This document shows positions 57,690 to 64,000 of a DNA stretch of 64,000 nt, one piece after another. This DNA is from Allobosea sp. Tri-44 (lineage in GTDB: Bacteria > Pseudomonadota > Alphaproteobacteria > Rhizobiales > Beijerinckiaceae): NCBI RefSeq assembly GCF_004123845.1, contig NZ_NBDP01000005.1, positions 1-64,000 on the forward strand, read 5' to 3'. Every line of letters begins with the position of its first letter. Position 1 is the first letter of the stretch. The position numbers and the translations under genes were made by a program. Below the pieces are notes generated by a model. That model made no database searches. It was not told the origin of the DNA and saw only the letters and a program-made list of their open reading frames with translations.

Positions 57690-58061
57690 TCAGGGCGCCT
57701 CGAATCGGCCGGCACGGACATCGTTCATCTTGCCGCGCAGCGTCGCCCGCTCTTCAGCGGTGCAGGGCTGCGGGCGGACGTCCTGGTTGATCATCTCGGC
57801 TTCGGACACCGTGACATAGGCCGAGCGCGCAGCCGCGAGTTGCTCGTCGTTCGCCCCACGTGCCTTCTCGGCAGCGATGAAGCGATCCAGCGTCGTGCGC
57901 TGCGGCGAGCCGGCCTTGCAGGCGATAGCGCGCGAGACCGTCGTCGCCAGCGCCGAAGCGCGGCCTGAAGTGGAATCGGCATGACCGGCGACGCAGGCGC
58001 CAAGCGGCAGCGCGACGAAGCAGGCGAGCAGCAGCGCTCGCCCGGCAGGCAGGTAGGCCAT
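57690..58061 (-). CDS. Small lipoprotein of unknown function, possible paralogue
   Basis: The 123-residue protein has a lipoprotein-type signal (ALLLACFVALPLGAC, Cys23) and a soluble part with AIACKAGSPQRTTLDRFIAAEK and the ending PQPCTAEERATLRGKMND. The C-T-A-E-E-R/C-D-A-T-E-R-E-R similarity to the neighbouring small lipoprotein is visible. It lies 6 bp downstream of aspS and 6 bp upstream of the next lipoprotein gene, so all three may be one transcript. Confidence 0.6.
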   Translation of the reverse strand: MAYLPAGRALLLACFVALPLGACVAGHADSTSGRASALATTVSRAIACKAGSPQRTTLDRFIAAEKARGANDEQLAAARSAYVTVSEAEMINQDVRPQPCTAEERATLRGKMNDVRAGRFEAP

Positions 58062-58067
58062 GGTCGC

Positions 58068-59852
58068 TCAGCCGTCTTTCTCGGTCAGGTTGACGCGCAG
58101 ATGCGCCTCGCGCAGCTGCTTCGGGCTCGCCGGCGACGGCGCGCCCATCAGGAGGTCGACGGCCTGCTGGTTCATCGGGAACAGCGCGACCTCGCGCAGA
58201 TTGGTCGCACCGGCGAGCAGCATGATGATGCGGTCGACACCCGCAGCCATGCCGCCATGTGGCGGCGCGCCGTACTGGAAGGCCCGGTACATGCCGCCGA
58301 AGCGCTCGATCACCGTCTCCTCGCCATAGCCGGCGATCTCGAAGGCCTTCACCATCGCTTCCGGCTTGTGGTTGCGGATGCCGCCGGAGGCGAGCTCGTA
58401 GCCATTGCAGGCGATGTCGTACTGGAACGCCTTGATCGAGAGCGGATCGTCCTCGAGCAGCGACTTCAGACCGCCCTGCGGCATCGAGAACGGGTTATGC
58501 GAGAAGTCGACCTTCTTCTCGTCCTCGTTGTACTCGAACATCGGGAAGTCGACGATCCAGGCGAAGGCGAAGGCGTTCTCGTCGATCAGCCCGAGCTCCG
58601 AGCCGACCTTGTTCCGGGCGCTGCCGGCGAACTTGTAGAACTTGTCCGGATCGCCCGCGACGAAGAAGCAGGCATCTCCGCCCTTCAGCCCCATCTGGGC
58701 GACGATCGCGGCGACACGCTCGGGACCGATGTTGTTGGCGATCGGCCCCTGCCCCTCACCGTCTTCCTTGACCATCAGATAGCCGAGGCCGGGCTGGCCC
58801 TCGCCCTGCGCCCAGGAGTTCATCCGGTCGCAGAAGGCACGGGAGCCGCCGCCCGGCGCGGGAATCGCCCAGATGCGGTTCTTCTCGCCTTCGAGGATGC
58901 GGGCGAAGACCTTGAAACCCGAGCCGCGGAACTGCTCGGAGACATCCTGCATCTCGATCGGGTTGCGCAAATCGGGCTTGTCGGAGCCGTATTTGCGCAG
59001 CGCCTCGGCATAGGGAATGCGCGGCCAGTTGCGGGTGACCGACTTGCCCTCGCCGAACTCCTCGAAGACGCCGGCAATCACCGGCTCCATCGTGGCAAAG
59101 ACGTCTTCCTGCTCGACGAAGCTCATCTCGACGTCGAGCTGATAGAACTCGCCGGGAAGCCGGTCGGCGCGCGGGTCCTCGTCGCGGAAGCAGGGCGCGA
59201 TCTGGAAATAGCGGTCGAAGCCCGCCATCATCAGGAGCTGCTTGTACTGCTGCGGCGCCTGCGGCAGCGCATAGAACTTGCCCGGATGCAGGCGGCTCGG
59301 CACCAGGAAGTCGCGCGCGCCCTCAGGGCTCGAGGCCGTCAGGATCGGCGTCTGGAACTCGGAGAAGCCGGACGTCTTCATGCGCTGGCGCAGCGAGTCG
59401 ATCACCTTGCCGCGCAGCACGATGTTGTTGTGCAGCTTCTCGCGGCGCAGGTCGAGGAAGCGGTATTTGAGGCGGGTGTCCTCGGGATATTCGAGATCGC
59501 CGAAAACCGGCAGCGGCAGTTCGGCCGACGGGCCGAGCACTTCGATCGTGGTCGCGAAGACCTCGACGGCGCCCGTCGCGAGATTGGCGTTCTCGGTGCC
59601 GGCGAAGCGCGCCTTGACCTTGCCGTCGATGCGGATGACCCATTCGGCGCGCGCCTTCTCTGCATCGGCGAACGCCGGCGAATCCGGATCGATCACGACC
59701 TGGGTCAGGCCGTAATGGTCGCGCAGGTCGATGAACAGCACGCCGCCATGGTCGCGGATGCGATGGCACCAGCCGGACAGGCGCACGGAGGCGCCGATGT
59801 CGCTCTCGCGGAGCGCGCCGCAGGTGTGGGAACGGTAGCGGTGCAAGGTCAC
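58068..59852 (-). CDS. aspS: Aspartyl-tRNA synthetase
   Basis: The 594-residue class II synthetase has an OB-fold anticodon domain ([38 protein letters not shown]). The catalytic motifs are [19 protein letters not shown] (motif 2) and [15 protein letters not shown] (motif 3), and a bacterial GAD insertion lies between them. It charges tRNA-Asp and, if of the non-discriminating type common in alphaproteobacteria, also tRNA-Asn. GTG 59852 follows CGGAAAG with good spacing and gives the usual N-terminus; ATG 59876 would add eight residues. Confidence 0.96.
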   Translation of the reverse strand: MTLHRYRSHTCGALRESDIGASVRLSGWCHRIRDHGGVLFIDLRDHYGLTQVVIDPDSPAFADAEKARAEWVIRIDGKVKARFAGTENANLATGAVEVFATTIEVLGPSAELPLPVFGDLEYPEDTRLKYRFLDLRREKLHNNIVLRGKVIDSLRQRMKTSGFSEFQTPILTASSPEGARDFLVPSRLHPGKFYALPQAPQQYKQLLMMAGFDRYFQIAPCFRDEDPRADRLPGEFYQLDVEMSFVEQEDVFATMEPVIAGVFEEFGEGKSVTRNWPRIPYAEALRKYGSDKPDLRNPIEMQDVSEQFRGSGFKVFARILEGEKNRIWAIPAPGGGSRAFCDRMNSWAQGEGQPGLGYLMVKEDGEGQGPIANNIGPERVAAIVAQMGLKGGDACFFVAGDPDKFYKFAGSARNKVGSELGLIDENAFAFAWIVDFPMFEYNEDEKKVDFSHNPFSMPQGGLKSLLEDDPLSIKAFQYDIACNGYELASGGIRNHKPEAMVKAFEIAGYGEETVIERFGGMYRAFQYGAPPHGGMAAGVDRIIMLLAGATNLREVALFPMNQQAVDLLMGAPSPASPKQLREAHLRVNLTEKDG

Positions 59853-59987
59853 GGGTTCAGCTTTCCGGGCGTCCATGCGGCCAGGATCGGGCACGCAAGC
59901 GATTTGGCGCCGTAACCACACGCGCGCGGCTTGCTTGTCAAGAACGCCCGCGACATGGCGCGCGCTGATCTGCTATGAGCGCCGGCC

Positions 59988-61127
59988 ATGAACCTGATCA
60001 ACACCACCGACGAGCTCGCCTCCGCCTGCTCCCGCCTCGCCGCGCACCCCTTCGTCACCGTCGACACGGAGTTCCTGCGCGAGACGACCTATTACCCGAA
60101 GCTCTGCCTGGTCCAGATGGCCTCGCCGGACGAGGCCGTGATGCTCGACCCGCTGGCTGACGGCCTCGATCTTGCGCCCTTGATGGCGCTGATGACCGAT
60201 CAGAACGTGGTCAAGGTCTTCCATGCCGCCCGGCAGGACCTCGAAATCGTCTGGATGCTCGGCAAGGTGCTGCCGACGCCGCTGTTCGACACCCAGGTCG
60301 CTGCGATGGTCTGCGGCTATGGCGACTCGGTCGGCTATGAGCAGCTTGTCAATGACCTCGCCAAGGCGCGCGTCGACAAATCCTCGCGCTTCACCGACTG
60401 GTCGCGCCGCCCGCTCAGCGAGGCACAGCTGACCTATGCCGAATCCGACGTCACTCATCTGCGCGACGTCTATCTGGCGCTGCAGGCCGATCTCGCCGCG
60501 AGCGGCCGCGAGAGCTGGGTCGCCGAGGAGATGGCGGTGCTCAATTCGCCGGGGACCTACGAGGTCAAGCCCGAGAACGCCTGGCAGCGGCTCAAGGGGC
60601 GCCTGCGCAAGCCGAAGGAGCTGGCGGTGCTGATGGAGCTCGCCGCATGGCGCGAGCGCGAGGCGCAGCATCGCGACGTGCCACGCCAGCGCGTGCTCAA
60701 GGACGATGCCCTGATGGACATCGTCCAGCGCGCGCCACGCTCGGCCGAGGCGCTCGGCGAATTGCGTTCCGTGCCGAATGGCTTCGAGCGCTCACGCGCC
60801 GGTGGCGAGGTGCTGGCCGCGGTCGAACGCGCATTGGCGCTCGACCCGCACAGCCTGCCCCGGCTCGAGCGAGAGCGTGGCCGGCCGAGTAACGGCGCCG
60901 TGCTCGATCTGCTCAAGGTGCTGCTCAAGGCAACCGCCGACACCGAACGCGTCGCACCGAAGATCATCGCCTCCAGCGACGATCTCGAGGAGATCGCCAG
61001 CAACGACGAGGCCGACGTGCCGGCGTTGAAGGGCTGGCGCCGCGAGCTTTTTGGCGAGAAGGCGCTGGCGCTGAAGAACGGCTCGCTATCGCTCAGGATC
61101 GTGCGCGGGCGGGTCACGGTCGGCTAG
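59988..61127 (+). CDS. rnd: Ribonuclease D
   Basis: The 379-residue 3'-5' exonuclease has the DEDDy motifs: [19 protein letters not shown] (Exo I, Asp and Glu), [14 protein letters not shown] (Exo II, Asp) and [14 protein letters not shown] (Exo III, Tyr and Asp), followed by an HRDC domain (about 205-290: [29 protein letters not shown]). It matures stable RNAs such as tRNA 3' ends. It is divergent from aspS with a 135-bp gap. Confidence 0.95.
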   Translation: MNLINTTDELASACSRLAAHPFVTVDTEFLRETTYYPKLCLVQMASPDEAVMLDPLADGLDLAPLMALMTDQNVVKVFHAARQDLEIVWMLGKVLPTPLFDTQVAAMVCGYGDSVGYEQLVNDLAKARVDKSSRFTDWSRRPLSEAQLTYAESDVTHLRDVYLALQADLAASGRESWVAEEMAVLNSPGTYEVKPENAWQRLKGRLRKPKELAVLMELAAWREREAQHRDVPRQRVLKDDALMDIVQRAPRSAEALGELRSVPNGFERSRAGGEVLAAVERALALDPHSLPRLERERGRPSNGAVLDLLKVLLKATADTERVAPKIIASSDDLEEIASNDEADVPALKGWRRELFGEKALALKNGSLSLRIVRGRVTVG

Positions 61128-61183
61128 GGCCGCCATCAGGTCTGCAGCTGTCGTGTGAGCGCTGGCGGAGTTCGGGGGGCGAC

Positions 61184-61960
61184 GTGTTCATCCTGTTCCA
61201 TCAATTGCCGCTGACGGCGATGTTCCTCGCCGTCCTGGCGCTCAGCGTCGCGGCTTGCTGGTTTCTGATCGGCCTCGTCCGCTTCGCGATCCCTCGTCTT
61301 GGCTACCGCCTGGATGAGCCGCTGCCGATCCGCGATTCGATCATCAACACCTGCGGGGGGCTGTTCGCCCTGATCGTCGCCTTCTCCGCGGCCGGCATCT
61401 GGAACGACGCCGTTTCGGCGCGGACCGCGGTCCAGCGCGAGGCCGATGCGGTGGAGACGGCGTTGACGCTATCGGTGGTGCTGCCCGAGGAGACGCGGTC
61501 CGAGCTGACCAAGGGGCTGCAGGACTATCTGCATGAGGTCGTCGCGGTCGACTGGCCAGCAATGGCCAGAAGCACACCCCTCAACGATGCGATCTTCGAT
61601 AAATCGGAAAAGCACCTGCTCGGTGCGATCCAGCTGGTCTCCCGACAGACTGCAGTGGCGGCCTATGCACCAGTGCTCAACCAGCTTCTCGAAATCCGCC
61701 ATGCGCGGCTGGCGCGGCTGGCGGCTTCCATCGCCGGCATCACCTGGGCGCAATGGTGCGCGATGTGGCTGATCTCGACCGCCACCATGCTCTCGATCAT
61801 CATCTGCAACAGCCACGCTTTCCGCATGCAGATCGTGGCAGCACATCTCTATGTGGTGGTGGTCTCGGCAGCCTACTTCGTCATCCTGGCGCATGACCGG
61901 CCGTTCGTCGGCCGGATATCGATCCAGCCGACGGCCTTCCAGCAGCTCATACCTCGTTAG
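61184..61960 (+). CDS. DUF4239 membrane protein
   Basis: The 258-residue protein has two N-terminal TM helices (MFLAVLALSVAACWFLIGLV; TCGGLFALIVAFSAAGIW), a helical cytoplasmic or periplasmic segment with AVQREADAVETAL and two C-terminal helices (MWLISTATMLSIIICNSHAF; LYVVVVSAAYFVILAHDRPF), the bestrophin-like DUF4239 pattern. The GTG start 61184 follows a GGGGGGCGA stretch. Function unknown. Confidence 0.8.
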   Translation: MFILFHQLPLTAMFLAVLALSVAACWFLIGLVRFAIPRLGYRLDEPLPIRDSIINTCGGLFALIVAFSAAGIWNDAVSARTAVQREADAVETALTLSVVLPEETRSELTKGLQDYLHEVVAVDWPAMARSTPLNDAIFDKSEKHLLGAIQLVSRQTAVAAYAPVLNQLLEIRHARLARLAASIAGITWAQWCAMWLISTATMLSIIICNSHAFRMQIVAAHLYVVVVSAAYFVILAHDRPFVGRISIQPTAFQQLIPR

Positions 61961-61969
61961 AGAGGCAGG

Positions 61970-62833
61970 CTACGCCTCTGTCGCGGTTGTCGCGCGACGA
62001 AGGAAGTCCCGGAAGCTCTCTGGTTCGCGGCCCGTAAGGACAGCAAAGTCGTTAGAGACCCGGCTGTAGCGGCCTTCGGCGATCGAAGCGCACAGAGTGG
62101 AGAAGGCGCAAGGCCAGGGATCGTCAAGCTGCGCCGACGCCAGGGCCCGGTATTCGTCGATGGAGCAGGGACGATAGCCGACCTGGCTCGCGACCGTTTC
62201 GCCATAAGAGGCGGCGATCTCGTCAAAATCCAGCGCCAAATCTCCCGTGACCGTATGGATTTTGGGAGATTTGTCGGGGTTGGCTGCGACCGCCGCGATG
62301 GCGGCTGCCACGTCGTCACGCGAGATCGGCGCGACCCCGCCGTCCCCAGTGGGCAGCACCAGTTCTCCCGAGGTTTGGCTGGGGGAAAGCCAATGGTCGA
62401 GAATGAACTCACAATACAGGCCGCATCTGAGGATGATCGAAGGCACGGCGCAAGCCGCAAGGCGCCGCTCCGCGTCGCGGTAGACAGGCGCGAAGTAGAA
62501 CGGCGACCGATCGTCGACATCAACGATGCTGGTGAAGACAATGTGCCTTGCGCCGGCCGCAGTCGCCGCCGCGATGGCGTTGGCGTGGTGGCGCATGACT
62601 GCGCTCGCCTCGCCGTCGCTCGATATGAGGACAATCTCGTCGATGCCCGCGAAAGCCCTCTTCAGGGCAGAGGCATCCTCGTAATCGGCGACGCGCAGGG
62701 CGATTTCGGGTGGCAGGCGTTCGGCAGCGGTTTGGCGGTCCCGAACCATCGCGACCACATCGTGGCCGAGCGACGCCAGCCTGCCGACGACAGCGCTCCC
62801 GACATGGCCGGTCGCTCCCGTGACGAGGATCAT
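61970..62833 (-). CDS. NmrA/NAD(P)H-binding oxidoreductase
   Basis: The 287-residue atypical SDR begins MILVTGATGHVGSAVVGRL (NmrA-type dinucleotide motif GATGHVG) and continues with VAMVRDRQTA, VLISSDGEASAVMRHHANAIAAATAAGARHIVFTS and ISRDDVAAAIAAVAAN, as in QorB-like quinone reductases and NmrA-like regulators. Quinone or NADPH sensing is plausible. The ATG 62833 is in a GGATCATGGAGCG context; it is 17 bp downstream of the Ppx/GppA gene and could be co-transcribed. Confidence 0.85.
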   Translation of the reverse strand: MILVTGATGHVGSAVVGRLASLGHDVVAMVRDRQTAAERLPPEIALRVADYEDASALKRAFAGIDEIVLISSDGEASAVMRHHANAIAAATAAGARHIVFTSIVDVDDRSPFYFAPVYRDAERRLAACAVPSIILRCGLYCEFILDHWLSPSQTSGELVLPTGDGGVAPISRDDVAAAIAAVAANPDKSPKIHTVTGDLALDFDEIAASYGETVASQVGYRPCSIDEYRALASAQLDDPWPCAFSTLCASIAEGRYSRVSNDFAVLTGREPESFRDFLRRATTATEA

Positions 62834-62850
62834 GGAGCGACCCTTCCCGC

Positions 62851-64000
62851 TCAGCGGATATCGATCTCGCGCCCGAGCAGCTTCGCGAGCTGCTTCAGCC
62901 GCCCGGTGACGCGCTCGCTCGCCAGTGATTTCAGATCGTCCGGCAGGCGCAGGACGAGGCGGCTGTCGACGCAAGTCAGCGGCGCCCGCGACAGGATGCC
63001 CGGCATGCCGGCCGAGATCAGATAGGCGACGCGGAAAGCCGCGGCGAGAATATGAATGCGCTCGAGCAGGCGCGTCGTCAGCAGCCGGCGCAGACCCTCG
63101 ACCGCGGGCGCCGAGGCCTTCAGGCCGGCATAGCGATAGAACGCCGTCAGCGCGAGGAAGGCGCGGCCGGCATGGTCGACGCCGTTGAACGAAGCGTGGG
63201 CGATAACGTTCAACGTCTGCTCGCCGCGATAGTCGGGATGGGCGCGCCAGCCGATATCGGAGAGCAGGCAGGCGGCGCGCTGGAGCCGCTGCAGCGCCGG
63301 GTCGTCATGCGGATAGGCACCGGCGACGAGCTGATTGGTCCAGGCGATCAGATCTTCGGCGTGGCGCGGATCGCGGGCGCGCAGCCGATTGTAGTCCTCG
63401 GCGCCGCGCAGCAGCGCATCGGCAGAGCGCTCGCCCTTGTCGAGCTGCTCATGCAGCAGGCCTTCGCGCACGCCATTGGCGGAGATCACCACATTGCGCG
63501 GCCGGCCGCGCTTGATGATCTGGTCGAGCACCAGCGCGCCGTAGGCGAGCAGCGGGCGCCGGGCCGAGGAGACCGCCTCGATCGCTTCGAGCATCGAGGC
63601 GTCGGCACGCTCGACCAGGCGGACGAAGTCGCTCGCCTCGCGGGCCGGTACGATGTAGCCGTGCATGACGTTGAGCGGATAGCCCGACTGGCGCTGATGC
63701 AGGGTCGCGAGCGCGCGCCAGGTGCCGCCGACGGCGTAGAAATCACGCCCGCGCATCGCTGCCAACTGCGGGTGATGGTCGAGATCGTCGCGGACGATCT
63801 TCTCGGCCGCCTTCATCGAGTTCCCGGAACGATCGATCAGCGCGAGGCCGCCGAGCGGCAGGCTGATCCCCGCTCCGACCTTGTCACCGTCCACGGAAAT
63901 CAGCTCGAGCGAGCCGCCGCCAAGGTCGCCGACGACGCCATGCGGCTGATCGAAGCCGGAGATCACGCCGAGTGCCGAGAGATAGGCCTCGCGATCGCCG
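62851..64000 (-). CDS. Ppx/GppA family phosphatase, cut by the right window edge
   Basis: The frame is open to the window edge, so at least 382 residues are present and the N-terminus is missing. The visible part begins DREAYLSALGVISGFDQPHG, then VVGDLGGGSLELISV (phosphate-binding loop of the ASKHA fold). It also has LPLGGLALIDRSG, FYAVGGTWRALATLH, VVISANGVREGLLHEQL and an HD-like C-terminal helical domain (LSDIGWRAHPDYRGEQ). The enzyme hydrolyses polyphosphate or pppGpp. Its upstream partner is outside the window. Confidence 0.92.
   Translation of the reverse strand, partial: GDREAYLSALGVISGFDQPHGVVGDLGGGSLELISVDGDKVGAGISLPLGGLALIDRSGNSMKAAEKIVRDDLDHHPQLAAMRGRDFYAVGGTWRALATLHQRQSGYPLNVMHGYIVPAREASDFVRLVERADASMLEAIEAVSSARRPLLAYGALVLDQIIKRGRPRNVVISANGVREGLLHEQLDKGERSADALLRGAEDYNRLRARDPRHAEDLIAWTNQLVAGAYPHDDPALQRLQRAACLLSDIGWRAHPDYRGEQTLNVIAHASFNGVDHAGRAFLALTAFYRYAGLKASAPAVEGLRRLLTTRLLERIHILAAAFRVAYLISAGMPGILSRAPLTCVDSRLVLRLPDDLKSLASERVTGRLKQLAKLLGREIDIR

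Noticed and set aside
57981..59915. A 644-residue open frame on the plus strand across aspS
   Set aside because: It is the antisense shadow of a clearly recognisable aspartyl-tRNA synthetase gene. Long antisense frames are expected at this GC content, and the translation shows no family features.
1..64000. CRISPR arrays, insertion sequences, prophage genes or rRNA
   Set aside because: I found no regularly spaced repeats, transposase or integrase motifs, phage structural proteins, or rRNA signatures in the window.

Overview
The window is chromosomal DNA of a GC-rich alphaproteobacterium, most likely a Hyphomicrobiales member close to Bosea. This placement is an inference from several signs: very high GC at third codon positions, two DUF1127 proteins, FixJ-type response regulators, a candidate Irr box, and the aspS / ribonuclease D / Ppx-GppA housekeeping block. 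I see no phage, insertion sequence or CRISPR array. The one RNA gene I find is a tRNA-Pro(TGG).

Layout. (1) 0.5-3.0 kb: a Crp/Fnr regulator convergent with a membrane class III nucleotide cyclase; then an orphan ABC binding protein, a methyltransferase, a DUF1127 protein and a small hypothetical. (2) 6.4-18.8 kb: a compact siderophore locus. On the minus strand lie an opine dehydrogenase-like gene and a single IucA/IucC (NIS) synthetase, coupled by a GTGA overlap. Divergent on the plus strand are a CitE-like lyase, an SbnI/SerK-like serine kinase, an SbnH-like PLP decarboxylase, an SbnA-like O-phosphoserine-dependent synthase, an MFS exporter, a TonB-dependent receptor and a ferric-siderophore binding protein. 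Taken together the enzymes fit a rhizobactin-like aminopolycarboxylate better than staphyloferrin B. (3) 19.1-25.4 kb: an HxlR-controlled stress or detoxification operon (isochorismatase-like hydrolase, alpha/beta hydrolase, XapX, amidohydrolase, DoxX, MFS-ABM fusion).

(4) 25.5-43.6 kb: HlyD/DHA2 drug efflux with a MaoC protein, an SDR beside a GlxA-type regulator, a TauE exporter with a DUF1127 protein beside a MocR regulator, a cyclic-nucleotide-gated MscS-like channel, Ohr, two alpha/beta (epoxide-type) hydrolases, a two-component system with an extra single-domain receiver, another exported alpha/beta hydrolase, and an oxalate decarboxylase-like bicupin. Five intergenic sites here share the 16-bp palindrome TCATAC-N4-GTATGA. 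It has the same geometry as the boxes bound by FixJ/StyR/TodT-type response regulators, which suggests one regulon run by the local two-component system.

(5) 44.5-49.7 kb: a NitT/TauT-type ABC importer with two permeases and a fumarylacetoacetate-hydrolase-family enzyme, divergent from a GntR/FadR-type regulator. (6) 50-64 kb: tRNA-Pro, a patatin-like lipoprotein, a DUF192 protein, a 612-residue exported protein of unknown function, surface-polysaccharide enzymes (acetyltransferase, acyltransferase, glycosyltransferase), two small lipoproteins, aspS, rnd, a DUF4239 protein, an NmrA-type reductase, and a Ppx/GppA phosphatase cut by the right edge.
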